This document shows, piece after piece, positions 1-7,430 of a stretch of DNA of 47,997 nucleotides. The stretch comes from Firmicutes bacterium UBA4795 (GTDB lineage Bacteria > Bacillota > Desulfotomaculia > Desulfotomaculales > Nap2-2B): the NCBI GenBank assembly GCA_002402825.1, contig DHGP01000042.1, positions 1 through 47,997 on the forward strand, given 5' to 3'. The translations under genes were made by a program, and so were the position numbers. The notes under the pieces are model-generated. The model saw only the letters and a list, made by a program, of their open reading frames with translations, was not told the DNA's origin and made no database searches. Numbering within the stretch: the first letter of the stretch is position 1; each line of letters opens with the position of its first letter.

Positions 1-53
1 ACCCGCAACCTACGGTTTTGGAGACCGTTGCTCTACCATTGAGCTACTCCCCT
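1..53 (-). tRNA. tRNA-Trp (CCA), 3' part cut by the window edge
   Basis: Read on the minus strand, the sequence begins with acceptor strand AGGGGAG (53 to 47), followed by TA, a D-arm with GCTC...GAGC, an anticodon stem ACGGT/ACCGT and the seven-base loop CTCCAAA, whose anticodon is CCA (tryptophan). The variable region AGGTT and the start of the T arm follow; the rest of the T arm and the 3' acceptor strand lie outside the window. A good promoter lies upstream at 195-223. Identification is by structure and by resemblance to Firmicutes tRNA-Trp. Confidence 0.93.
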
Positions 54-194
54 ATGTTTCTATACCTTCTCTACTTTTCTTACCATGCCTGTAATGCTAT
101 GCAAAATTAACTTTTCATTGAAAGTCACGTCTAACATTACATAGCGGGCGAGCCTTAATAAAAATAAAGAAGATCATACATTTTCATTAGTTAC

Positions 195-223
195 AGTATA
201 CATTTATTTGTTAAAATGGTCAA
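195..223 (-). promoter_or_regulatory. SigA-like promoter for tRNA-Trp
   Basis: On the minus strand TTGACC (223-218) is followed after 17 bases by TATACT (200-195). The transcript would start near 188 and reach the tRNA at 53, a leader of about 135 bases in which I see no gene. Confidence 0.6.
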
Positions 224-247
224 GTAAAAATTTTATTAAATGTTAAC

Positions 248-452
248 GTTCTGAGAAAATGTCACCCATTAAAGAATATTTATCACCTAGCTCTAAAAAG
301 CAATAAATAACCTTCTAAGTTTATCCTTTAATTGATGCAAATTGTCATTTTGCCGTCAATTAGGCAACGGGCAATATACAACTTAGTTCTTTCTTCTTGA
401 TTCATTGATAATGTCATCCTACCATTTTACACCAGTGACATTTTCCCAGAAC
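248..452 (-). mobile_element. 205-bp MITE-like remnant of an ISNCY-type insertion sequence
   Basis: The segment is bounded by 18-base inverted repeats (248-265 and 435-452) that match at 17 of 18 positions and read GTTCTGrGAAAATGTCAC inward from each end. Inside, on the minus strand, the first 26 codons of a transposase are kept (417 downward) before the reading frame ends. The centre of the element, encoding nearly all of the transposase, is missing, so it is non-autonomous. I find no clear target duplication. The family assignment comes from the N-terminal peptide and the inverted-repeat sequence, by memory of ISNCY elements of Clostridia; IS481-like relatives are the alternative. Confidence 0.6.
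328..417 (-). pseudogene. N-terminal transposase fragment (29 codons)
   Basis: Starting at ATG 417, the frame encodes a peptide beginning MTLSMNQEERTKLYIARCL and continuing IDGKMTI, then runs into CIN and a TAA stop at 328. The first 26 residues resemble the start of ISNCY-type transposases, where this helix leads into a helix-turn-helix with a KEAAELLGLS-like sequence. The break after KMTI marks the internal deletion that produced the miniature element at 248-452. Confidence 0.55.
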
Positions 453-477
453 AATTACAAGCTGACTTGAAATAAAC

Positions 478-506
478 TTGACAGCAGCAACAGCTAGTTT
501 TAGAAT
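478..506 (+). promoter_or_regulatory. SigA-like promoter upstream of the zinc-ribbon gene
   Basis: TTGACA at 478-483, a 17-base spacer and TAGAAT at 501-506 form a near-consensus promoter. It probably drives the zinc-ribbon gene at 570 and, through a 58-base gap without an obvious terminator, the UPF0182 gene at 811. Confidence 0.7.
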
Positions 507-569
507 ATACCCAAAACTTATAAAAATTAAAAATTAAGAAAGAAAAGTTTTATCTTAGGGGGGAGTTTA

Positions 570-752
570 ATGGCTAACAGGTGTATGTTGTGCGGGCGAA
601 AAATTGAGCCAGAGGAACCTAAAAAACTTAGACCTTATGTAGATGAGGAAGACAGGCCAAAAAAGAGGCCATCCATGGAAGTCTGCACTTTTTGTCAGGC
701 CAAATTAAAACACGAGGCTGATGAAGCGCAAAAAATACCCAAACCTATGTAA
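570..752 (+). CDS. Small zinc-ribbon-like protein, 60 aa
   Basis: The 60-residue product has two CxxC pairs: C5-x2-C8 (CMLCGRK) and C39-x2-C42 (CTFCQAK). This spacing fits a four-cysteine zinc ribbon with a charged linker rich in E, D, K and P. There is no signal peptide or membrane segment. GGGGGG ends about six bases before the ATG and a near-consensus promoter lies at 478-506, so expression looks real. The UPF0182 membrane protein follows 58 bases downstream on the same strand, suggesting co-transcription. I know no function for this protein; possibilities are a nucleic-acid- or partner-binding adaptor or a metal-dependent regulator. Confidence 0.75.
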   Translation: MANRCMLCGRKIEPEEPKKLRPYVDEEDRPKKRPSMEVCTFCQAKLKHEADEAQKIPKPM

Positions 753-755
753 ATA

Positions 756-780
756 AACTGGTTAATAAATTAAGCCAGTT
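756..780 (+). other. AT-rich hairpin between zinc-ribbon and UPF0182 genes
   Basis: AACTGGTTAA and TTAAGCCAGTT can pair around a TAAA loop, with one bulged G. No U-tract follows, so it does not look like a terminator; it could be a processing or attenuation element in the intercistronic RNA. Confidence 0.35.
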
Positions 781-810
781 AATAATTTAATAAACTAAGG
801 AGATTATTTA

Positions 811-3555
811 ATGCCGCGTTATTCACGCTGGGTTGCCGTTGGGGTTATTGTTCTTTTACTGTTTTTTTACCTTTTATTTAAGGGAGGAGCCCATTTATAC
901 ACTGACTGGCTTTGGTTTTCCTCCTTAAATTACCAGAAAGTTTACCTTACCATTTTGCTTTCCGAAATAGGTTTGCGCCTGGCGGTAGGTATATTTACCT
1001 TCATTTTATTTTTCCTTAACCTATTATTTACCCGAAGAGCCGTTTTAAAAATGACCACCACCCAGCATCAAACCGCAGACGGAGTAGTTGAATTAAAACC
1101 GTCTTTTTGGGGTCGTTTTATTAACGCGCGCCGGCTTAACTTAACTTACTTTATAATCAGTTTAATTATGGCTTTTCTGGTCAGTCAGGCGGTTACTGGA
1201 GACTGGATGATCATCCAAAAATTTTTACATCCCAGCGCTTTTGGAATTAAAGACCCCTTTTTTCACCGAGACCTTGGCTTTTATATTTTCCAGCTTCCCT
1301 TTTACCAGTATTTATATAAATTATTAATCTGGCTGGTGCTGTTAATTGTTCTGGCGGTAATTCTTATTTATCTTTTCGCTAAAACGCTCCAGGTCCGGCT
1401 AACCAGCCTGTTTCAATCTCCTTTCCCCCGTTATCACCTTTCTATTCTGGCGGCTATTTTTTTCCTTATTTTGGCTTGGGGATACCGGCTCAAACAGTAT
1501 TCAATTTTTTACTCTGAACGGGGGGTGGTTTACGGCCCTGGTTATACGGATATTCACGCCAACCTTTTGGCTTATAAAATAATGTTTTTTATTGCCCTTC
1601 TTACGGCGCTGGCTATTTTGGTTAATCTTTTTTTAAGGCGCTATAAGTTAATCCTATACGCCGTTGGGTTTTTAGTGGCGGCGGCCATTGTAATTGGCGG
1701 TATTTACCCTACTTTGGTGCAAAAATTTGTGGTCGTACCTAATGAAATGGAACGGGAAAAACCCTTTATTGAAAACGGCATCAAGTATACCCGCCTGGCC
1801 TACGGCTTGGACAAGGCGGAAAAAAAGTTTTTCCCGGCCAGTAAGATCTTAACGGCCGGCGATGTCTTGGCCAACCAGGAAACCATTAAAAACATCCGCC
1901 TGTGGGATTATCGCCCCCTGCAGCAAACGTACAGCCAACTGCAAGAAATACGGCTGTATTATGAGTTTAAAGATATAGATGTGGATCGCTACTGGATTAA
2001 CGGACGCTACCAACAGGTCATGCTGTCAGCGCGAGAGTTAAACCAGGAAAAATTAACGGAAAAAGCCAAAACATGGGTCAACCAGCATCTTAAATATACA
2101 CACGGTTACGGTATAACCATGAGCCCGGTAAATGAGGTTACGGCCGAAGGGCTGCCTTATTTTATTATTAAAGATATTCCCCCCGTTACCACCACTAACT
2201 TAAACGTAAGCCGGCCGGAGGTTTATTTCGGGGAGAAAACCGATAAATACATCGTGGTTAATACCAAAACAGAGGAATTTGATTACCCTAAGGGAGAAGA
2301 AAACGCCTGGTCTACTTACCAAGCTAAAAGGGGGGTAAAAATAAACTCTTTTTTCCGCCGGCTGTTATTTGCCATTTCCTTTGGTGAATACAAGCTCCTT
2401 TTAACTACCGGCATCACCAAAGACAGCCAAATCCTTTATTACCGAAATATTTCAGAGCGCGTTCCTAAAATTGCTCCCTTTTTAGAATACGACCAGGACC
2501 CTTATATTGTCTTGAGCAACGGCAAACTATACTGGCTTTGGGACGCCTACACTGTTTCGGATCGTTTTCCTTACGCGGAACCCTTTAAAGGGCGGGTTAA
2601 TTACATTCGCAACGCGGTTAAAGTGGCAGTTGACGCTTATACCGGAGAAGTAACGTATTACGTGGCTGATCCAAATGATCCGGTGCTGAAAACATACCGC
2701 CAAATCTTTCCGCAAATGTTTATTCCTTTAGCTAAAATGCCAGCCAACTTGCAAAACCATTTGCGTTACCCGGTGGATTTATTTACGGTACAGGCCCAAA
2801 AGTACGCCACTTACCACATGCAAAACTACCGGGTCTTTTATAATAAAGAAGATAAATGGCAACTGCCCACCGAGCTTTTTGGCCGGGAAGAATTAGTCAT
2901 GGAACCATACTACACCATTGCGCGGCTACCAGGTGAGGCAAAACCAGAATTTATTTTAATCATGCCTTTCACCCCGCAAAATAAAAAAAATATGATTGCT
3001 TGGCTGGCCGCCCGCTCGGACGGTGAAAATTACGGAAAGCTACTAGTTTATGAATTTCCCAAACAAGAACTGGTTTACGGACCCATGCAGGTAGAGGCCC
3101 GCATTAACCAGGATACGCTTATTTCGCAACAAGTTTCCTTGTGGGACCAACGGGGCTCAGAGGTAATCAGGGGTAATTTAATGGTTATTCCTGTTAAAGA
3201 CGCCTTGCTTTACGTTGAGCCTTTATATTTACAGGCCGAGCAAAGTAAAATGCCGGAACTGCGCCGGGTTATTGTAACACACGGGGAAAGAGTGGTCATG
3301 GAACCAACCCTAGAACTGGCTTTGGCTCAAATATTTGGCAAAGAAGGTAATTTAAGTCCTTTGCTACCTACCCCAAGCCTGACTCCGGGGGCAACCCCCG
3401 AACTAAAAGAGCGCACCCTGGCTTCCCTGGCCAAGCAGGCCAACCGTTTATACGACGAAGCCCAAACTTATTTACGAGAAGGTAATTGGACCGGCTACGG
3501 AGAAAAATTAAAGCAGCTAAAAGCGATACTCCAGGAGATGGCTGACAAAGCCTAG
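811..3555 (+). CDS. UPF0182 family integral membrane protein, 914 aa
   Basis: A large membrane protein of the UPF0182/COG1615 family, whose function is unknown. The N-terminal third (residues about 5-310) contains some seven hydrophobic segments, beginning with a helix at 8-25 (VGVIVLLLFFYLLF). The rest is a large, presumably extracytoplasmic domain with the family's typical stretches, for example residues around LWDYRPLQQTYSQLQEIRLY. The tail (about 835-914) is lower in complexity, with a proline/threonine linker and then a lysine-rich helical region, as in other members. Length matches the family (about 900 residues). The start is supported by AAGGAGA eight bases upstream. It follows the zinc-ribbon gene; no transporter partner is nearby. 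Confidence 0.9.
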   Translation: MPRYSRWVAVGVIVLLLFFYLLFKGGAHLYTDWLWFSSLNYQKVYLTILLSEIGLRLAVGIFTFILFFLNLLFTRRAVLKMTTTQHQTADGVVELKPSFWGRFINARRLNLTYFIISLIMAFLVSQAVTGDWMIIQKFLHPSAFGIKDPFFHRDLGFYIFQLPFYQYLYKLLIWLVLLIVLAVILIYLFAKTLQVRLTSLFQSPFPRYHLSILAAIFFLILAWGYRLKQYSIFYSERGVVYGPGYTDIHANLLAYKIMFFIALLTALAILVNLFLRRYKLILYAVGFLVAAAIVIGGIYPTLVQKFVVVPNEMEREKPFIENGIKYTRLAYGLDKAEKKFFPASKILTAGDVLANQETIKNIRLWDYRPLQQTYSQLQEIRLYYEFKDIDVDRYWINGRYQQVMLSARELNQEKLTEKAKTWVNQHLKYTHGYGITMSPVNEVTAEGLPYFIIKDIPPVTTTNLNVSRPEVYFGEKTDKYIVVNTKTEEFDYPKGEENAWSTYQAKRGVKINSFFRRLLFAISFGEYKLLLTTGITKDSQILYYRNISERVPKIAPFLEYDQDPYIVLSNGKLYWLWDAYTVSDRFPYAEPFKGRVNYIRNAVKVAVDAYTGEVTYYVADPNDPVLKTYRQIFPQMFIPLAKMPANLQNHLRYPVDLFTVQAQKYATYHMQNYRVFYNKEDKWQLPTELFGREELVMEPYYTIARLPGEAKPEFILIMPFTPQNKKNMIAWLAARSDGENYGKLLVYEFPKQELVYGPMQVEARINQDTLISQQVSLWDQRGSEVIRGNLMVIPVKDALLYVEPLYLQAEQSKMPELRRVIVTHGERVVMEPTLELALAQIFGKEGNLSPLLPTPSLTPGATPELKERTLASLAKQANRLYDEAQTYLREGNWTGYGEKLKQLKAILQEMADKA

Positions 3556-3653
3556 ACTCGTTTTTCCAGATAAATATTAGCCCATCTTAAAAAACTAAGC
3601 TAAAATAAAGTAGGAAAAACATTTAATAAATTAATATTTGGTTAATAATAAAA

Positions 3654-3692
3654 GGGGCAGGCTTTGGGCAGGCTAGAAGCCTACCCTACAAG
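3654..3692. repeat. Family 1 palindromic repeat (GTAGGG/CCCTAC type)
   Basis: The segment begins GGGGCAGGCTTTGGGCAGGC and ends with AGCCTACCCTAC. The inner arms GGGCAGGCT and AGCCTACCC pair except for one position. A degenerate extra CTACCCTACC follows to 3703. It lies between the UPF0182 gene and pfkA and is closely related to the copies at 18297 and 19029. Confidence 0.7.
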
Positions 3693-3754
3693 TCTACCCT
3701 ACCTAAAAAGGTTAAAATATATTTTGTCAGGTAGACAGGAGGTAAAATAGTTTT

Positions 3755-4852
3755 ATGGAACCAAAAAAAGTTAAAACTATTGGTCTGCTTACAGGTGGTG
3801 GCGATGCGCCAGGCCTTAACGCCATTATCCGGGCTATCGTAAAAGCAGCCGTTGGAGAATATAAGCTTAGGGTGATTGGTTTTTTAAATGGGTTTGGAGG
3901 TTTAATTAAAAACCAGGCCCGGGAATTAACTCTTGACGACGTGGTAGGTATCTTGCCGCGGGGAGGAACCATTTTAGGAACTACCAACCGGGACAGCCCT
4001 TTTCATTATCCGGTAATAAAAGAAGGAAAAAGGGTTTTTGTTGACGTTTCTGATCGAGTCTTTGAAAATATAGCTATTCAAGAAGTGGATGCTTTAATTG
4101 TTATTGGAGGAGACGGCAGTCTGGCCGTAGCTAAGGAATTGCACCAAAAAGGATTACCCGTTGTTGGCGTTCCTAAAACCATTGATAACGATTTAAAGGA
4201 TACCGACCAAACCTTTGGTTTTGATACTGCACTATCTACGGCCACTGAAGCTTTAGATAAACTGCATACCACTGCCGAATCACACCACCGGGTAATGGTC
4301 CTGGAAGTAATGGGACGTTATGCTGGTTGGATTGCTCTTATGGCTGGACTGGCTGGAGGGGCGGATGTAATTTTAATTCCGGAAATCCCTTACGATATAA
4401 AAAAAGTAGTAAACAAAATTAACCATCGAGAACAAGAGGGTAAAAAATTTAGTCTCGTGGTAGTGGCTGAAGCCGCAAAACCACGGGGAGGAGAAATAGT
4501 AGTAAAGAGAAGGATAGAGGATAGTTTTGACCCTATCCGATTAGGGGGCATTGGAAACGTAGTAGGAGAACAAATAGAAACAATTACCGGAAAAGAAACC
4601 CGGGTTACCGTGTTGGGCCATCTGCAAAGAGGTGGTTCACCCACTGCTTTTGACCGGATTTTGGCCATACGTTACGGAATAAAAGCCGTAAATATGGTTA
4701 TGGAGGGACGTTTTGGCGAAATGGTTTGCCTTAAAGGAAACAATATTTCCTCTGTTCCCTTTGCCGAATCAGCCGGAGACAGACATCAAATCCCCTTAAA
4801 TTGTGATTTGTTGCTGGCTGCCCGCCAGCTAGGCATTTGCCTGGGTGATTAA
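3755..4852 (+). CDS. pfkA: 6-phosphofructokinase, group III type, 365 aa
   Basis: Phosphorylates fructose 6-phosphate to the 1,6-bisphosphate in the cytoplasm. Recognisable motifs are GGGDAPG (14-20), GTTNRDSPF (75-83), GGDGS (118-122), PKTIDND (140-146, with the catalytic Asp at 144) and MGRYAGW (186-192). At the two positions that separate ATP from pyrophosphate enzymes (E. coli 104 and 124) this protein has Gly121 and Lys141. Gly favours ATP; Lys is typical of PPi enzymes and of the mixed group III family of actinomycete type, so the phosphoryl donor cannot be read from sequence. Length 365 fits group III better than the 320-residue bacterial ATP enzymes. GGAGG lies about ten bases before the ATG. 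The glycosyltransferase gene follows after only three bases. Confidence 0.93.
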   Translation: MEPKKVKTIGLLTGGGDAPGLNAIIRAIVKAAVGEYKLRVIGFLNGFGGLIKNQARELTLDDVVGILPRGGTILGTTNRDSPFHYPVIKEGKRVFVDVSDRVFENIAIQEVDALIVIGGDGSLAVAKELHQKGLPVVGVPKTIDNDLKDTDQTFGFDTALSTATEALDKLHTTAESHHRVMVLEVMGRYAGWIALMAGLAGGADVILIPEIPYDIKKVVNKINHREQEGKKFSLVVVAEAAKPRGGEIVVKRRIEDSFDPIRLGGIGNVVGEQIETITGKETRVTVLGHLQRGGSPTAFDRILAIRYGIKAVNMVMEGRFGEMVCLKGNNISSVPFAESAGDRHQIPLNCDLLLAARQLGICLGD

Positions 4853-4855
4853 AAA

Positions 4856-6055
4856 ATGAAAATTGCTTTTTTTTCGGATAGTTATCGTCCTTACACCAGC
4901 GGAGTGGTTATATCGCTTGAAACATTCAAAAAAGAGTTAACTGCTTTAGGTCATAATATTTATCTTTTTGTCCCCAGCTATCCAAATTACCAAGACAAGG
5001 AAGAAAATATATTTCGTTTTAAGGCCATTCCAGCCCCTACTAATCCTGACTTTACTATTGCACTGCCGCTGTCCTGGCGCGCAAAAACAATTATCCGGCG
5101 CTGGAAGCCCAATATAATTCACGTCCATTCTCCTTTTATGTTAGGTCAACTAGGAGCACGTTATGCCCGGCAACTCAACGTCCCTCTTGTTTTTACTTTT
5201 CATACTCTTTATGAAGAGTACGTACATTATGTTCCCTTGGCGCCAAAAATCACTAAAAAAACAACCCGGTATTTCTGTCGTAGTTTTTGTAACAAATGCG
5301 ACTTAATAATTGTGCCTACGGCAGAAATTGGTAAATATTTAAAGGGGTTAGGGGTGACCACCCCGGTAAAAAAAGTTCCGACGGGTATAAATATGGAAGA
5401 GTTTACCGTACAAAGGACCAATGGCTCCTGGTTAAGGAGAAACTATGATATTGCGGCGGAAGAAAGACTTCTTTTGTTTGTGGGGCGTTTAGGTCAAGAA
5501 AAAAACTTAACCTTTCTGCTTCAGGCCTATAAAGAAGTACAAGAAGAATTTCCGGCTACTAGGCTAGTTTTAGTAGGGGGTGGACCAGAAGAAAAAAACC
5601 TAAAATACTTAGCCCATCAGTTGGGAATTACCTCAAAATTGATTTTTACAGGAGCGTTACCTAAAGAAAAGGTTATTGAATGTTATTATGCCGCCGATTT
5701 ATTTGTTTTTGCCTCGTTAACAGAAACACAAGGTCTGGTATTGCCCGAAGCTAAAGCCGCCGGTTTACCCATTATTGCGTTATCGGCCTATGGAACCACA
5801 GAAATGGTGGCCGACGGAGAAGACGGGTTTTTAATTACGCCAAAACTCGATAGGGAAAAGGAGTCCATAGCAGATTTTGCTGCCAAAATAAAACTAGTCT
5901 TAGGGCAGGATGGATTGAGGAACATATTATGTAAACAAGCAAAAATTAACGCTGCCCAATATTCGAGTCGCAAATGCGCTTTAAGCCTGGAGGAAGGATA
6001 TAAATTAGTGCAGGAACTAAAAATAAAAAAGAGCCAGGGATATAAACAGGTTTAA
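4856..6055 (+). CDS. GT4 glycosyltransferase, diacylglycerol glucosyltransferase-like, 399 aa
   Basis: A GT-B fold retaining glycosyltransferase of family GT4. The N-terminal Rossmann domain starts MKIAFFSDSYRPYTSGV, with the GG/SG acceptor-side loop, and contains HVHSPFMLG and FTFHTLYEEY. The C-terminal domain has LLFVGRLGQEKN and LVGGGPEEKNL for nucleotide-sugar binding and the EX7E motif in ETQGLVLPE (about 281-289). The closest remembered relatives are 1,2-diacylglycerol 3-glucosyltransferases, which make glucolipids at the inner membrane face; this specificity is inference. There are no transmembrane helices, as expected for a monotopic enzyme. It starts three bases after the pfkA stop, so the two are very likely co-translated. 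Confidence 0.85.
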   Translation: MKIAFFSDSYRPYTSGVVISLETFKKELTALGHNIYLFVPSYPNYQDKEENIFRFKAIPAPTNPDFTIALPLSWRAKTIIRRWKPNIIHVHSPFMLGQLGARYARQLNVPLVFTFHTLYEEYVHYVPLAPKITKKTTRYFCRSFCNKCDLIIVPTAEIGKYLKGLGVTTPVKKVPTGINMEEFTVQRTNGSWLRRNYDIAAEERLLLFVGRLGQEKNLTFLLQAYKEVQEEFPATRLVLVGGGPEEKNLKYLAHQLGITSKLIFTGALPKEKVIECYYAADLFVFASLTETQGLVLPEAKAAGLPIIALSAYGTTEMVADGEDGFLITPKLDREKESIADFAAKIKLVLGQDGLRNILCKQAKINAAQYSSRKCALSLEEGYKLVQELKIKKSQGYKQV

Positions 6056-6393
6056 AATTATTAAGGCTGGAATTCAAGTTATCGAGTGACTAGAGAAAAT
6101 ATTAATGCTCCAAATCCAAGTGTTATTGTGATCATGGTAGTTATGAACCAAGTTCTTATGCTTTCAATTTAAATATATTTTATCATAAATATGGCTGGTT
6201 TTAAAGTTTTCATTTAAGTTAAGAAGAGAAGATAATAGTTGACATAATATTTATTATAGGAACCAATTAACGACCGCCGTCTGATGACCGACGACCGAAA
6301 CCATGTAGGTATTGCTTTTCTTTGTCTTAAACTACTGACAGTTATAACAAGAAAGTTAAATTTAACGCCTTTGCTTAAGGAGTTCTTTTATAT
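6056..6393. other. 338-bp intergenic region with a fragment of repeat family 3
   Basis: No convincing gene. 6271-6297 reads CGACCGCCGTCTGATGACCG followed by ACGACCG, which resembles the GACGACCGACGAC end of the family 3 repeats in the infC leader near 26440-26462. A lone TTGACA (6239-6244) has no matching -10 box. On the minus strand an open frame of 29 codons (6079-6168) encodes a hydrophobic peptide but lacks a ribosome site and a good start. Confidence 0.5.
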
Positions 6394-7278
6394 ATGGATA
6401 TATACGCGCTTGTAGGCCCTAGTGGTACAGGAAAAAGTCACCGTGCCCTGCAGGTGGCTCATAAATATGAAGCAGAATTAATTATTGATGATGGTTTACT
6501 GATTAAGGGTGACCGTATTTTAGCTGGCTTATCGGCAAAACGACAAGCTACCCGTCTGGCCGCTATTAGAATATCTTTATTCTTGGACCCCCAGCAGGCG
6601 CACCAGGTTAAGCTTGCCATTCAAAGCCTAAACCCACAAAGAATACTTATTTTAGGCACTTCGGTCGGCATGGTGGAAAAAATAATTGAGCAGCTAACGC
6701 TCCCCTCTCCTATTAAGAAAATCATTAATATTGAAGATGAGGCATCCCTAAAAGAAATACGGAAAGCCCGCCAGGTAAGGAATCTGTTTAGTAAGCATGT
6801 TATTCCAGCCCCGGTAGTGGAAGTTAAAAAAGCCTTTCCCGGTACAATTATTGACCCCATAAAGGTTTTTTTACAACGTAAAATTGAAAAACAGGTAAAA
6901 CAAAAATGGCAGGAACAAGCAGTAGTTCGCCCTACCTTTACCTTTTACGGAAAACTAACTGTTGAAAGATACGCCTTAGAAGATATTATTCGCTACGCCG
7001 CAAAAGAATTAAAGGAGCTCCAGGAAAAGGTTAAAGGTGTGGGAAAAATAAATATCCTTAATCACGATGATGGCAGTATTACCATAGAACTCTTCCCTAC
7101 CTTGTTTTATGGTCATAACCTGACTGAGGTCAGCCGCACCCTTCAGCAAGAGATAATAAATAGAGTTGAGGAAATGACTGGCTTGCTGGTTAAGGCTGTT
7201 AATATACACGTAAAAGAAATCAGCTTTGAGCATATACGAAAAGAAGATTTTACAGTTCCACCATATACCGGCAGTTAA
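6394..7278 (+). CDS. P-loop protein with C-terminal Asp23/Gls24-like domain, 294 aa
   Basis: The N-terminus has a clear Walker A motif, GPSGTGKS (8-15), in a short NTPase-like domain reaching about residue 115; an acidic IIDDG (30-34) could take part in metal or nucleotide binding. The C-terminal hundred residues match the Asp23/Gls24 (DUF322) pattern: an initial GKLTVE strand, a helix AAKELKELQEKVKGVG, then YGHNLTEVSRTLQQEI and EEMTGLLVKAVNIHV. Asp23-type domains in Firmicutes are envelope- and lipid-associated, so an ATP-regulated envelope stress role is a guess. AAGGAG lies about ten bases before the start, which is preceded by a TATAT stretch. It stands alone, convergent with the SleB-like gene downstream. 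Confidence 0.75.
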   Translation: MDIYALVGPSGTGKSHRALQVAHKYEAELIIDDGLLIKGDRILAGLSAKRQATRLAAIRISLFLDPQQAHQVKLAIQSLNPQRILILGTSVGMVEKIIEQLTLPSPIKKIINIEDEASLKEIRKARQVRNLFSKHVIPAPVVEVKKAFPGTIIDPIKVFLQRKIEKQVKQKWQEQAVVRPTFTFYGKLTVERYALEDIIRYAAKELKELQEKVKGVGKINILNHDDGSITIELFPTLFYGHNLTEVSRTLQQEIINRVEEMTGLLVKAVNIHVKEISFEHIRKEDFTVPPYTGS

Positions 7279-7281
7279 GTA

Positions 7282-7305
7282 AGGGCAGACCTGCGTGTCT
7301 GCCCT
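7282..7305. repeat. Short palindrome AGGGCAGAC/GTCTGCCCT
   Basis: Perfect nine-base arms around the loop CTGCGT, three bases after the stop of the P-loop gene. It lacks a following T-run, so it is better read as a relative of family 1 than as an intrinsic terminator, though the hairpin may still protect the 3' end of the mRNA. Confidence 0.6.
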
Positions 7306-7332
7306 GATGGCATATGACAAACATCCAAAGTT

Positions 7333-7359
7333 GGGGCAATCACATAGGATTGACCCTAC
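7333..7359. repeat. Family 1 relative with CAATC/GATTG core
   Basis: On the plus strand it runs from GGGGCAATC to GATTGACCCTAC, so its minus-strand reading starts GTAGGGTCAATC. The arms pair except for one internal mismatch. It lies between the convergent P-loop and SleB-like genes and abuts a family 2 repeat. Confidence 0.6.
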
Positions 7360-7360
7360 T

Positions 7361-7402
7361 TTGTGCCTTTGTGCCTTTGTGCCTATGAACCTGAGTAGTT
7401 AC
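7361..7402. repeat. Family 2 repeat: three GTGCCTTT-type units plus GTAACTACTCAGG cap
   Basis: Plus strand: TTGTGCC-TTTGTGCC-TTTGTGCC, then TATGAA and CCTGAGTAGTTAC. On the minus strand this reads GTAACTACTCAGG, a short spacer and GGCACAAA units, the same arrangement as at 47255 and 47836. Confidence 0.7.
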
Positions 7403-7430
7403 TAAAATATTATCCGTAACATTATCAATA

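Noticed and set aside
6079..6168. Minus-strand 29-codon hydrophobic frame ending SLVTR
   Set aside because: The peptide looks membrane-like, but there is no ribosome site and only ATT or an internal ATG as start; support is too weak for a gene.
7282..7305. Intrinsic terminator after the P-loop gene
   Set aside because: The hairpin is perfect but lacks a T-run on either side; it is better grouped with the palindromic repeats.
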